A stretch of 64,000 nt of DNA from Rhynchopus sp. YZ270_cl-10. Taxonomy: Eukaryota > Euglenozoa > Diplonemea > Diplonemida > Diplonemidae. Location of the stretch: NCBI GenBank assembly GCA_964035575.1, contig OZ037881.1, forward strand, positions 62,001 through 126,000, given 5' to 3'. The notes under the pieces were generated by a model. It was not told where the DNA came from. It saw only the letters and a program-made list of their open reading frames with translations, and made no database searches. The stretch's first letter is position 1. The number at the start of each line of letters is the position of its first letter. Made by a program: the position numbers and the translations under genes. Positions 1-9,528 of the stretch are shown here, piece after piece.

Positions 1-1539
1 GTCCACTGCCACCCGCACCACAGGCGACACACTGTACTTCATGTCGCGCAGCGGGTGGCAGTCTGCGTTCTCCGCCTCCGTCAGCGTCGCCGACTTCACA
101 ATGCACCCGTCCACACCCACAAGCCCAACCACGTTCCCGCAGGGCACACCGTCCTCCATAGACTCCATGTGCTTCCCCATCATCAGCAGCGTCCGCTGCA
201 CCCCCTTCACAGACAGGTCCTGCTTCTTCCCCATCTCGTAGTTCGGCCCCATGATGCGGCACTTCTGCCCAGTCCGCACACGTCCCGAGAACACCCGCCC
301 AAAGGCAATGAACTTCCCCTCGGTCGACGGGATCATCTTCGACACGTACATCACAAGGGGTCCTGCTGGGTCGCAGTCCCGCACACCGGCAAAGTACCTG
401 TCCTCCAGCACCACTTCCCCTGCGTCTGCGTCTGTCGTGTCAGGGTCCTTCCCAGTGTACAGCTGTGCCGCACGGTACCGCTGTGCCGTCTTCGGCGACG
501 GGAGCTTCGTGACAATCATCTGCAGCAGTGCGTCGGACGCAGGGAGGAACTTCCGCATCACACACTTCAGCAGCGCCTTGTGCGTCAGCGCACGCTCGTC
601 CCCCTTCAGCGTGATGTTCAGGCCCTGCAGCATCTTCTCCAGCTTCGCTGTCTTCCCGTTCATCACAGCATCAAACACGTTCCGGATGGGCTCCATGCAG
701 AACTGGCAGAACGCACGCTGCTGCTGCTTCCCGCCGCTGCCCGCAGCCCCAGCCCCACTCACCCACTTCTTCCGTTCCGCATCGAAGAAGTTGTCGCCCC
801 ACAGCCGCTCCACCATGCGGCCCTCGTCCACCCCAAACTTTGCAGCGTACCGACGTGCAAACTGGTGCAGCGTGAACGCCCAGGCCTGCAGACCGCTCCC
901 GAACCCAACTGTCCCGTCGACGGGGCTCACCTGCACGTCCCCAAGCACAGCGTCGTTGTACGTCGCCACCACCACATTCACAGACTCAATCGTCCTGTGG
1001 AAGGCCTGGTACGCCTCCTCGGGGTCCAGCTGCAGCTCCAGCAGCGCACGGTCCACCTTGTTCACGAAGAGCACAGGCTTGATGCGCTCCGCAAGTGCCT
1101 GTCGCAGCACAGTCTCCGTCTGCACACACACACCCTCAACGCAGTCGACCACCACAAGCGCACCGTCCGTCACACGCAGCGCCGCAGTCACCTCGCTCGA
1201 GAAGTCAACGTGCCCGGGCGAGTCAATCACATTCACAAGCACGTCCCGGCACGCACTCCCGGTCGCCGCCAGCAGCGCCGTGTCGTCAACAAGCGTCTCC
1301 GCCACACGGTACTGCAGCGACACGGAGGTCGACTTGATGGTGATGCAGCGCTGCTGCTCGTCCTTCCGTGTGTCTGTCCCGCGTGCGTCCCCGGGGCTTG
1401 CGATCAGTCCCGCTGCGTGCAGGAGCGAGTCTGTCAGCGTCGACTTCCCGTGGTCCACGTGTGCGATCACACTCAGGTTCCGGATCTGCTCGGGGCGGTC
1501 CATCATCGCCCGCACATCCCGCATTGTGAAGTTCACCAT
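1..1539 (-). CDS. EEF2: Elongation factor 2, copy A (3' part outside window)
   Basis: N-terminal 513 codons of eEF2, the GTPase that drives ribosomal translocation in the cytosol. The start codon is at 1537-1539 (protein begins MVNFTMRDV, as eEF2 does) and the frame stays open to the window edge. It shows the G1 motif AHVDHGKST, the TDTRKDEQ switch region, the G3 motif DSPGHVDF and the G4 motif NKVD. Every stretch I compared is identical to copy B at a constant offset of 3593 bases, including about 60 bases of 5' leader (to ~1599); beyond that the leaders are only similar. In transcription order this copy lies downstream of copy B, so the two form a head-to-tail array that probably continues to the left. 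Confidence 0.95.
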   Translation of the reverse strand, partial: MVNFTMRDVRAMMDRPEQIRNLSVIAHVDHGKSTLTDSLLHAAGLIASPGDARGTDTRKDEQQRCITIKSTSVSLQYRVAETLVDDTALLAATGSACRDVLVNVIDSPGHVDFSSEVTAALRVTDGALVVVDCVEGVCVQTETVLRQALAERIKPVLFVNKVDRALLELQLDPEEAYQAFHRTIESVNVVVATYNDAVLGDVQVSPVDGTVGFGSGLQAWAFTLHQFARRYAAKFGVDEGRMVERLWGDNFFDAERKKWVSGAGAAGSGGKQQQRAFCQFCMEPIRNVFDAVMNGKTAKLEKMLQGLNITLKGDERALTHKALLKCVMRKFLPASDALLQMIVTKLPSPKTAQRYRAAQLYTGKDPDTTDADAGEVVLEDRYFAGVRDCDPAGPLVMYVSKMIPSTEGKFIAFGRVFSGRVRTGQKCRIMGPNYEMGKKQDLSVKGVQRTLLMMGKHMESMEDGVPCGNVVGLVGVDGCIVKSATLTEAENADCHPLRDMKYSVSPVVRVAVD

Positions 1540-2534
1540 ACGCACAGCACGCCCCTCACACGGTGTGCGGCAAGAAGAGGCTCTTTTGTTGTCTTGTGTG
1601 TAGGGTGTCTTTCTTGTGTTTCTTTTTCGTGTCTATTGTTGTTGGTGGTGTGTGTGTTGAGGTGAGAGGTGAGAGGTGAGAGGTGAGGGGGGGGGGGGGG
1701 GGGGGGGTTCCGCTCTGCGGTAAAGAAAGAAACAAAAGAGCAGTCAGCATTTTTACTTTTAAAACTCAAGAAAGACAAAGACATAATAAAAAAGGCAGTT
1801 GTTCTGCAAAAAAAAAAAAAAACAAGAAACACCACGAAAAAAAGCCCGTGGCGAAACCTGCACAAAATAGTATTTCAAAAGACGAATAAACCTCATGGCA
1901 TATTGCATCCTTCAAGTGGAGGAATAAAAAGACACACAAAGAGCAAAAAGAGACAGCAAAATGGAAACAAGGAAACCCTGTGCACCCGTGGATAGGTGAG
2001 GTGCCACAGAGCTGCCAATCTGTTTCCGTTGGTGGGTTTTCTCTTTTCCTCTTCGCAACACAAAAAAAATCACTCAAAACAGAAAACAGAAAACAGAAAT
2101 AACAAGAAGGACAAGAGGCAGGGAGTGCGGTAGAAAAGGGGGGCAGCAGAAGCCAGGAGGGGGAAGGCAAGCAAGTTAGAGTGTTTGGCTCGCCCACCCC
2201 CACCAGCCTCAGCAAAGTCATGTCAAAAAAATCACACCGCACAAACAAACAAACAAAAAAGAGAAAAAGAAAAAGAAAAAGAAAAAGAAGAAAGGTTGGT
2301 ACGATGACCTCAGCCTTACGTGCTCTGGGCAGTCATCTAAAGAAGAAGGGTTGTTGATACATTTAAAGGGAACTGGACAAAAAACCACGAAACACGCGCA
2401 TGTGTGGCGCACGTGTTCCCGCAGTGCTCGTCTCTAGTGATGATTGGTTCGTGTTCTCAAGAAGGGGGGTACAAGCAGGGCGGGATATGTTGTGGAGGGA
2501 TGAGAGTGAGGGCAGCTGCACACACAGACCTACA
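1540..2534. other. Spacer between the two EF-2 copies
   Basis: No gene seen. It holds the leader of copy A (1540-1680, CA-rich on the transcribed strand), a run of 21 G at 1687-1707 (a C tract in the transcript, suited to a splice-acceptor pyrimidine tract), several A-rich runs, AAAAAG-type simple sequence at 2255-2295, and one CCTC-loop hairpin at 1881-1909. Confidence 0.7.
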
Positions 2535-5132
2535 TCATATTCTGTCGTGGAAGTCTGCAAAGACCGGCGGCACGTCGCTGCTGAGGCCCTTGCGCACCCG
2601 GGTGGACCGCACAAGGGCGGCTGCCTTCGTCCCAGCCTCAACCGGGTTCCCGGGGTACACATCCCAGTGGTCAAACACACACTGCGGGAAGGCCTGTCCA
2701 CTCGTCGCCGCACGCAGGGCTGCAGTGAACCCAAACGACTCGGACACAGGGAGGTACGCCTGCAGGTTGTACATCGGCGTGCCTGGGCGCTGCACCTCCC
2801 CAAGCATTGTGCCTCGCCGGCGACTCAGCACCCCGTACACACCCCCAATCGCGTGCTCCACAGTCTGCACGTCAACAAGGAACACAGGTTCCAGGAGGGC
2901 CGGCGCCGCAGCCAGGTACGCCCCTAGGTACGCCCGGCGCGACATTGGCATCACCTGTCCGTGCCCGCGGTGTATTGTGTCGCTGTGCAGCATCATGTCC
3001 TCGAGGTTCACACGCACCCCACGCATGCGTTCCCCGCACAACGGTCCCTCCGACGTCGCCCAGTCAAACCCAGCACTCAGGGCGTCGCGCATCTCTCCCA
3101 CGTTCGCCACCGCACGCGTCCGGTCCACAACCACGTTCGGTCCAGTCCGGTCCGGCCCAAAGAACCACACCTTGCGCGCCTCCGCCAGGTCCCAGTCGAA
3201 CCTGTCCGCCAGCACATGTGCACGCAGCTTCGCGTCGCCGGCAGCATGCAGGTGGTCTTCACACGCCTCAATGCCTGCACACAGCTCCGCCCCAAGCGGC
3301 TCTGCCGTGCAGTACACACGGTTGTGGCGGTTCGCCGACACCGCAAGACACGTGCGCGCACTCGTCTCCATCACCGTCTCCCGCAGCGACACCACAGGCT
3401 CGCTCACCTTCAGCTTCGCCCCAGCCATGAAGTCTTCCTCCAGGTCCTTCAGGCAGATCTCCAGGTGCAGCTCCCCGGCACCGGCCACAATGTGCTCCCC
3501 GGTCTCCTCTGTCGTGCACTGCACAAGCGGGTCTGCCTTCGCCAGGCGCTTCAGCCCCTCCACCAGCTTCGGCAGGTCGGCCGCCACCACAGTGTCCACT
3601 GCCACCCGCACCACAGGCGACACACTGTACTTCATGTCGCGCAGCGGGTGGCAGTCTGCGTTCTCCGCCTCCGTCAGCGTCGCCGACTTCACAATGCACC
3701 CGTCCACACCCACAAGCCCAACCACGTTCCCGCAGGGCACACCGTCCTCCATAGACTCCATGTGCTTCCCCATCATCAGCAGCGTCCGCTGCACCCCCTT
3801 CACAGACAGGTCCTGCTTCTTCCCCATCTCGTAGTTCGGCCCCATGATGCGGCACTTCTGCCCAGTCCGCACACGTCCCGAGAACACCCGCCCAAAGGCA
3901 ATGAACTTCCCCTCGGTCGACGGGATCATCTTCGACACGTACATCACAAGGGGTCCTGCTGGGTCGCAGTCCCGCACACCGGCAAAGTACCTGTCCTCCA
4001 GCACCACTTCCCCTGCGTCTGCGTCTGTCGTGTCAGGGTCCTTCCCAGTGTACAGCTGTGCCGCACGGTACCGCTGTGCCGTCTTCGGCGACGGGAGCTT
4101 CGTGACAATCATCTGCAGCAGTGCGTCGGACGCAGGGAGGAACTTCCGCATCACACACTTCAGCAGCGCCTTGTGCGTCAGCGCACGCTCGTCCCCCTTC
4201 AGCGTGATGTTCAGGCCCTGCAGCATCTTCTCCAGCTTCGCTGTCTTCCCGTTCATCACAGCATCAAACACGTTCCGGATGGGCTCCATGCAGAACTGGC
4301 AGAACGCACGCTGCTGCTGCTTCCCGCCGCTGCCCGCAGCCCCAGCCCCACTCACCCACTTCTTCCGTTCCGCATCGAAGAAGTTGTCGCCCCACAGCCG
4401 CTCCACCATGCGGCCCTCGTCCACCCCAAACTTTGCAGCGTACCGACGTGCAAACTGGTGCAGCGTGAACGCCCAGGCCTGCAGACCGCTCCCGAACCCA
4501 ACTGTCCCGTCGACGGGGCTCACCTGCACGTCCCCAAGCACAGCGTCGTTGTACGTCGCCACCACCACATTCACAGACTCAATCGTCCTGTGGAAGGCCT
4601 GGTACGCCTCCTCGGGGTCCAGCTGCAGCTCCAGCAGCGCACGGTCCACCTTGTTCACGAAGAGCACAGGCTTGATGCGCTCCGCAAGTGCCTGTCGCAG
4701 CACAGTCTCCGTCTGCACACACACACCCTCAACGCAGTCGACCACCACAAGCGCACCGTCCGTCACACGCAGCGCCGCAGTCACCTCGCTCGAGAAGTCA
4801 ACGTGCCCGGGCGAGTCAATCACATTCACAAGCACGTCCCGGCACGCACTCCCGGTCGCCGCCAGCAGCGCCGTGTCGTCAACAAGCGTCTCCGCCACAC
4901 GGTACTGCAGCGACACGGAGGTCGACTTGATGGTGATGCAGCGCTGCTGCTCGTCCTTCCGTGTGTCTGTCCCGCGTGCGTCCCCGGGGCTTGCGATCAG
5001 TCCCGCTGCGTGCAGGAGCGAGTCTGTCAGCGTCGACTTCCCGTGGTCCACGTGTGCGATCACACTCAGGTTCCGGATCTGCTCGGGGCGGTCCATCATC
5101 GCCCGCACATCCCGCATTGTGAAGTTCACCAT
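2535..5132 (-). CDS. EEF2: Elongation factor 2, copy B (complete)
   Basis: Complete eEF2 of 865 residues, close to the animal length of 858. I chose the ATG at 5130-5132 because MVNFT is the conserved eEF2 start; the frame runs open another 129 bases upstream but that stretch is low-complexity leader. GTPase motifs are [17 protein letters not shown] and NKVD in the N-terminal domain. The domain IV tip carries the diphthamide loop IHRGHGQ with the modified histidine at residue 721. The usual eEF2 loop reads IHRGGGQ, so residue 724 is His instead of Gly. The C terminus is DFHDRI where DNFLDKL-like ends are usual. No intron. Stop is TGA. Every stretch compared is identical to copy A, which implies recent duplication or gene conversion. 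Confidence 0.97.
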   Translation of the reverse strand: MVNFTMRDVRAMMDRPEQIRNLSVIAHVDHGKSTLTDSLLHAAGLIASPGDARGTDTRKDEQQRCITIKSTSVSLQYRVAETLVDDTALLAATGSACRDVLVNVIDSPGHVDFSSEVTAALRVTDGALVVVDCVEGVCVQTETVLRQALAERIKPVLFVNKVDRALLELQLDPEEAYQAFHRTIESVNVVVATYNDAVLGDVQVSPVDGTVGFGSGLQAWAFTLHQFARRYAAKFGVDEGRMVERLWGDNFFDAERKKWVSGAGAAGSGGKQQQRAFCQFCMEPIRNVFDAVMNGKTAKLEKMLQGLNITLKGDERALTHKALLKCVMRKFLPASDALLQMIVTKLPSPKTAQRYRAAQLYTGKDPDTTDADAGEVVLEDRYFAGVRDCDPAGPLVMYVSKMIPSTEGKFIAFGRVFSGRVRTGQKCRIMGPNYEMGKKQDLSVKGVQRTLLMMGKHMESMEDGVPCGNVVGLVGVDGCIVKSATLTEAENADCHPLRDMKYSVSPVVRVAVDTVVAADLPKLVEGLKRLAKADPLVQCTTEETGEHIVAGAGELHLEICLKDLEEDFMAGAKLKVSEPVVSLRETVMETSARTCLAVSANRHNRVYCTAEPLGAELCAGIEACEDHLHAAGDAKLRAHVLADRFDWDLAEARKVWFFGPDRTGPNVVVDRTRAVANVGEMRDALSAGFDWATSEGPLCGERMRGVRVNLEDMMLHSDTIHRGHGQVMPMSRRAYLGAYLAAAPALLEPVFLVDVQTVEHAIGGVYGVLSRRRGTMLGEVQRPGTPMYNLQAYLPVSESFGFTAALRAATSGQAFPQCVFDHWDVYPGNPVEAGTKAAALVRSTRVRKGLSSDVPPVFADFHDRI

Positions 5133-5655
5133 ACGCACAGCACGCCCCTCACACGGTGTGCGGCAAGAAGAGGCTCTTTTGTTGTCTTGTGTAGGTGTGT
5201 GTCTCCTTGGTTTTCTTTTCGTGTCTGTTGTTGTTGTGTGTTGAGATGGGCCGAAAGTCACGAAAACAACTGTGCCTTGGGTGGCTTAGGGGAAAACAAC
5301 AACGGGCCTTTTTTTATCTCTCCTTTCTAATTTTTTTATTTTGTAAATCACGAGAGCAAAATACCCCCAAAAAGAATGCAGAATGCGTCCAAACAAATAA
5401 CCCTTTTCCACACAAGAAAAACGGCTGCAGGTGTTGTTAAACTCGACAAACAACACACAAATCACCCACGCCACCCTCAAGGCTAGGACTACATAAGGCC
5501 GACATCACACGCATCCATCGCAGTCAGAGATGTTAGACATTAGGACTCAGCAACCCGCCCTCATCCATTTCGATCTGAAACGGTCATCCATGGTCTACAC
5601 ACTACCTCACTGCAGCACCTTCCCCTCCGTCTGCAGCGCAGCACCGCACTTCCCC
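5133..5655. other. Spacer upstream of EF-2 copy B
   Basis: No gene seen. The first ~60 bases match the copy A leader and the next ~70 are a diverged version; the rest is unrelated to the other spacer. It becomes less AT-rich towards the PIG-F stop codon. Confidence 0.6.
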
Positions 5656-6054
5656 TTAACCCCACCGCAGGGACGCCCACGACAGCAAGCAAGCAATGGG
5701 TAGTGAGAGGAACGACGCTGCCGTGCAGGGGATAGGCCAGGCCTGCCACCACACGTCCCAGTCGAGGGGGAGGATGAAGGCGGAGGCCCACGTCAGCAGC
5801 AGCACCGTGCTGACGAAGGTGCAGAGCGCACGCTCTGCTGGGCGCAGCCACTCCTGGCGAACAAGAACCCTGTGCCACTCCGTGTAGTCGTTCCCCAACA
5901 GCACACTACAAGGCAACGCTGTCAGCACCGCCAGCCACACCGCCATTGCCGCAGTGCAGAGCACATCCGTCACCAAGGGTGCACCCAAAAGCACGAACAC
6001 CACGTGGTACAATACACCCCCACCACACACAGCCTCCAGGTGGGACGCCTTCAT
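5656..6054 (-). CDS. PIG-F/Gpi11-like protein, short form
   Basis: PIG-F (Gpi11) partners and stabilises the ER enzymes that add ethanolamine phosphate to GPI anchors. The 132-residue product aligns with the C-terminal two thirds of PIG-F: the FVLLGAPLV segment, the TALPCSVLLG segment, then the family hallmark LPLDWDVWWQAWPIPCT. About four hydrophobic segments are visible. The usual protein is about 220 residues with two further N-terminal membrane segments. I placed the start at the ATG at 6052-6054, just after ACACAG/CAG sequences that could be splice acceptors. The frame is open upstream to 6369 but that part is AT-rich and shows no PIG-F similarity. Either the protein is truly short or an upstream exon is not recognised. 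Family assignment is firm; the start is uncertain. Confidence 0.85.
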   Translation of the reverse strand: MKASHLEAVCGGGVLYHVVFVLLGAPLVTDVLCTAAMAVWLAVLTALPCSVLLGNDYTEWHRVLVRQEWLRPAERALCTFVSTVLLLTWASAFILPLDWDVWWQAWPIPCTAASFLSLPIACLLSWASLRWG

Positions 6055-6423
6055 GTGCCTGCTGTGTACATTTAAAGCTCTGTGTTGTTTGGTAATTTCA
6101 AAAACAATCTCTTGAGAGAACATAACGCGATAAATAAAAAAAATAGATCGTTTTTTGAAGAGACAAGAGAAGAGATACGAGAAAGCGACGAACAAACAAA
6201 AGCTAAGAAAAAAGATTGGCACAGATGCACCAACCTCACATTGCTTCGTCATAAAAAGTGTAAAACAAAACGTCGCATTTTTTTCATTGGAAACGATAGT
6301 CACCCAGGAATGCTCGTGTAGGATGGGAGCAAAAATTATTTTTGGAGACGAATGTGCCTCACTGTGCACTTATGAAGCTTCACATATTGGGTTCACCTTA
6401 GGGAAACTATCGAAAAATTGAGA
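6055..6423. other. Spacer
   Basis: AT-rich, no gene supported. A CCTC-loop hairpin sits at 6347-6374, about 50 bases past the stop of the upstream Lys/Pro-rich gene in transcript direction. Confidence 0.5.
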
Positions 6424-7722
6424 TTACATTGTTGTGAACTGTGCGCGCACCTCTGCGAGGGGCTGGCCTTTGTTTTCCGCGATCTTTCCTATGAGCAGTT
6501 CTGCATCGTCTTTGGCGTCGTTCATTGCGTGCAGCCCTTCGATGTAGGTCGCACGCTGTGCGTACGTCTTGAGACGTTGCAAGAGTGTATCACTGTCACG
6601 CTCCAGAGCACGCAGCACGGCAACGTCAGCCTTGAAGAGATCGTTCTTTGCGGGGAAGCCCTGCAGCTCTGCCGCATAGTCACGGTACACACAGAGACGG
6701 TGCTTCTGCAGCACCTTCGGGGCGACCTTAGGACAGGGTGCGTTCTTGCGTGCCTTCTTCTTCGGCTCCTCACCTCCTTCTGGTGCCTTCCGTTTGCGTG
6801 TCTCCTTCGGTGCAGGCTTCTTTCTAGGCTTTGGTGCTTCCTTCGCGGCCTTAGTTACCTTGGGCTTTTCTTTAGCGTCAGTCTCTTTGGATGTCAATTC
6901 ACTAACCTGCCCCCCATTGACTTCCGTTGGGGTATCCTTAACATTAGCCTGGACGTCCTTCGGAGGAGGGGTCTTCTTGGGTTTTGGCTTTGTGTCACGT
7001 TTTGGTGCTGCCTTCGGTGCTCCTCCTTTGGCTGTAGGTTTTGTAGCTTTTTTGGTTGCAACTTTGGTGGCAGGTTTGGATGCAGGTTTGGGTGGTGGGG
7101 CCTTCTTACGCTTTGCTAAGGGCGCTACTGTAGCGATGAAGGGTTTTGCCTCGACTGCTGGCAGGGGTGTGTCAGGTGTGTTGGTTGCCTCTTCGTTGTC
7201 TGATGATGCCGCATCGCGTGGCGGTGTGTCGTGCACAAAACCGGAGCTCTTCGGCTCTGTGGTCTGTTCCGCTGCAGGACGCTCTTCCTCATCACCCTCC
7301 GACTCTGTCGAGGAAAGAATCGCAAATATATCAGCAAACTCATCACTGCTGTCCTCTGCCTGCTTCGTCTTCTGAGGAACTGTCTTCACCCTTCGCGGTG
7401 CTCCAAAGCGTGGTTTGAACCCTTTCGGTGCTTCGGTGTGCGTGCCAAGTGCACCCGCTGTCCTGAACCCCAACACCTCAGGGGTAAATGTGTACTTCAG
7501 CGGCTCCTTCGCCTTAGTATCACTCCGTGCAATGAAAGGCGCCCATTGTGCTTCGGGGTTAGCAAGACACTCTAACGCGGCAGAAAAGCCATGTGAGCAC
7601 GACGATGAAGATGAAGACTCCCCATCAGACATAGGGGACGTAGGCAGGGAAGTGGGGGTTGGTGGAGGGGAAGGCGGTGGGGGTTTTCCCCGTGCCCGCT
7701 GTTGGGGCGTTATTTTGGGCAT
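6424..7722 (-). CDS. Lys/Pro/Ala-rich hypothetical protein, probably nuclear
   Basis: 432-residue protein from an ATG at 7720-7722 to TAA. I do not recognise the family. Order: a Pro- and Ser-rich N terminus (~1-50) with a Ser run; a short mixed region (~50-115); an acidic stretch with SSDEF and ESEGDEEE; a long Lys/Pro/Ala-rich linker (~200-335) with repeated PKP, KPA and KKA motifs like a histone H1 tail and several basic clusters (KRKK, RKRK, KKKARK) that could act as nuclear import signals; then a C-terminal ~95-residue segment that looks folded and helical, starting near KVLQKHRLCVYRDY. The composition suggests a DNA- or RNA-binding nuclear protein; that is inference. The C-terminal block is the part to search with. 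Confidence 0.8.
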   Translation of the reverse strand: MPKITPQQRARGKPPPPSPPPTPTSLPTSPMSDGESSSSSSCSHGFSAALECLANPEAQWAPFIARSDTKAKEPLKYTFTPEVLGFRTAGALGTHTEAPKGFKPRFGAPRRVKTVPQKTKQAEDSSDEFADIFAILSSTESEGDEEERPAAEQTTEPKSSGFVHDTPPRDAASSDNEEATNTPDTPLPAVEAKPFIATVAPLAKRKKAPPPKPASKPATKVATKKATKPTAKGGAPKAAPKRDTKPKPKKTPPPKDVQANVKDTPTEVNGGQVSELTSKETDAKEKPKVTKAAKEAPKPRKKPAPKETRKRKAPEGGEEPKKKARKNAPCPKVAPKVLQKHRLCVYRDYAAELQGFPAKNDLFKADVAVLRALERDSDTLLQRLKTYAQRATYIEGLHAMNDAKDDAELLIGKIAENKGQPLAEVRAQFTTM

Positions 7723-8046
7723 TTTGGGGGTTTGCCTGGAATATGTTGAGATAAAGGGTGGGAGAGAATACGTGTATGAGCGAGAGATGAGATAAACCTC
7801 TCGTGTCTACACATCTTCACAACACGGCACCAATGAAGGAACCTACTCACAGGGTGTGAGGGAGTGTGTTGAAAGAAGAGAAAGTGAGAGAATTATAAGC
7901 CGAAGAGATATGAGTAAAAAGGTAGTGCAGAAAGTGTGGCAAACCTTTAAATTATTGCTTGCGTTCTACGCAACTAGGGTTCTCCAAAAACCCCTGAAAT
8001 ATTGTATTGTCCCCCTCCGCCCACCTCCCCCCTTGCGTTGTCCGTA
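7723..8046. other. Spacer
   Basis: No gene. A CCTC-loop hairpin lies at 7786-7815, about 65 bases ahead of the start codon at 7722 in transcript direction. Confidence 0.5.
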
Positions 8047-8640
8047 TTATTGCCACTCAGGTTCGCTGGTGACCCTGTCGCATTCCTTGATGAACAGCGA
8101 TGACACCTTAAGTGTCTTATCTCGGGGCAGTGCTTTGCGCATGTCCAGGCCGTCCTCACTCACAGGGCCGCTATAGTAACTGTAGAGGGGAAAAGAGGTA
8201 GAAAAAAAGCACAAGAAAAATCTCTTTTTTTCATACTCTGTGATTGTGCGGTAAATGACGTAGCCCAGCTTCTCGTACATCTTCACGGCGACCTGGTTGC
8301 TTGCCCGCACGAAGAGGTCAACGAAGTACGCTTCGTCAACCTGTATCGCCTGCTCCTCAAGAATGTCCATCAGATGCCCTCCTAGACCGAGGCGGCGCGA
8401 CTCAGGTGCCACCGTCACTGCCGACACGTGAGCGTGCCACGAGTTGCCCTCGCCCTCCACCTTCCCTATCATGTACCCCTGGCAGAACCCGTTGGAGTCG
8501 CGTGCCATAACCTGGTACTGTGGCCACTTCTCCAGGTATCCATAATAAAAGTCAAGACTGAACGTCTCAGTCAACCCATCAAAGTTGACTGCATTAAAGT
8601 CGAACAGATCACTACACGTCATGGGGCGGAGGGACGTCAT
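8047..8640 (-). CDS. NAA20: NatB catalytic subunit NAA20 (one intron)
   Basis: Catalytic GNAT subunit of NatB, which acetylates N termini that begin Met-Asp, Met-Glu, Met-Asn or Met-Gln on nascent chains. It begins MTSLRPMTCSDLF like NAA20 and has the acetyl-CoA loop RRLGLGG, the FVDLFVRASNQVAV segment and the conserved DMRKAL near the C terminus. Read straight through, the ORF carries 19 extra residues that break TEYYSG-like sequence. These correspond to a 57-base GT-AG intron (8180-8236). Splicing gives ITDYYSGP and a 178-residue protein, the same length as human NAA20. Exons are 8640-8237 and 8179-8047. The upstream pyrimidine tract CCCCCTCTTTCAG is a plausible splice acceptor for the mRNA 5' end. 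Stop is TAA. Confidence 0.95.
   Translation of the reverse strand: MTSLRPMTCSDLFDFNAVNFDGLTETFSLDFYYGYLEKWPQYQVMARDSNGFCQGYMIGKVEGEGNSWHAHVSAVTVAPESRRLGLGGHLMDILEEQAIQVDEAYFVDLFVRASNQVAVKMYEKLGYVIYRTITEYEKKRFFLCFFSTSFPLYSYYSGPVSEDGLDMRKALPRDKTLKVSSLFIKECDRVTSEPEWQ
8180..8236 (-). other. Spliceosomal intron in NAA20
   Basis: 57 bases on the minus strand, beginning GTATGA and ending in a long pyrimidine tract and CTACAG. Its length is a multiple of three and it has no in-frame stop, so retention would keep the reading frame; the encoded insert is hydrophobic (FFLCFFS) and absent from NAA20 proteins. Confidence 0.9.
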
Positions 8641-9417
8641 TGTGTTTGTCTTGCCTGAAAGAGGGGGTGAGAGGTGAGGTGAGAGGTGAGGTGGGAGGTG
8701 GGAGTGTTGCGGAAAGCTAGAACAACAGGTCTCTTCAGGTCACGGGAGAGAGAAAAAAATGGAAAATGTATTGTTAGGGGTTTTGGTGGTACGTAGATTT
8801 TAGACTGCGAATGTGTGTCTTTTGTTGACACTTTTTTAAGGTTTTTTTTTTTGGTGATGACTGAACGTAACAGAATATTGGGGTTTTTTTTGTTGGATAC
8901 AACATACGAAGCGGTACCATGCGGTTTGTAAAGAACTTTATACAAACCGAAGTCATCAAATGATCGGGCTCTATCGGATCGAATGATTGGAATAGTGTGT
9001 TCGGAAGTAAACACTGTCTCTTTTCCGTCTGGGTTGCTGTTCATTGTTTCCCTTTCATTGCCCTTTATGCTTTGTGCTCCCCGACTCCAATTCAATCAAT
9101 GCTCACAGAGAGGGGGGCCACAAAATAGAGTTAGCGGTTCTCGTTCGAGAAGGTAGGTTTTATTGTTATTGCCCTGCAGAAGGAAAAAGTGTCACGTGTC
9201 GTTCCCTCACCCCCCTTCTTGTTTGATGCGTTGACGCTTCCACACACTAAAAATCACCTGTTGGGTGGTGGTGTTGCGGAGCACGGTTGGGTGAGTGAAC
9301 GACGTGACACTTTCCGCTCACAAAGTAGTGTGCGTAAAAAAAGAATACTACGAAGATAACGTCGCCTTTGTTGCAAACGCTTTCTCGCATCATCTTAAGA
9401 AAAGAAAAGTTTATGAA

Positions 9418-9450
9418 GATGATCCTAAGCCTCTCGTGCTTAGTCACCTT
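9418..9450 (+). repeat. CCTC-loop hairpin (family A, type copy)
   Basis: Reads GATGATCCTAAGC, then CTCTCGT, then GCTTAGTCACCTT. CTAAGC pairs with GCTTAG and TGA with TCA around a short loop containing CTCTCGT. This is the cleanest member of a family of more than 20 copies described under findings. Confidence 0.7.
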
Positions 9451-9504
9451 AAGAAAAAATTGAAATGGCTTGAAAACTTGAAATAACAACAGCCCTGCTC
9501 GTTG

Positions 9505-9528
9505 CAGTGTACTTTGGTGCATGACCGG
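9505..9528 (+). repeat. TGTACC/GGTGCA hairpin (family B)
   Basis: Sequence of the type CAGTGTACTTTGGTGCATGA followed by CCGG. Two other copies lie at 41161-41183 and 50074-50100, all in the same orientation. In the best copy TGTACC pairs with GGTGCA across a TTT loop. Confidence 0.6.

Noticed and set aside
5133-5261. N-terminal extension of EF-2 copy B to 5261
   Set aside because: Low-complexity Thr/Lys/Arg sequence ahead of the conserved MVNFT start.
55-5330. Long plus-strand frames (up to 789 codons) opposite the EF-2 genes
   Set aside because: Antisense shadows of GC-rich EF-2 codons; composition is His/Arg/Pro-rich and they repeat exactly with the EF-2 duplication.
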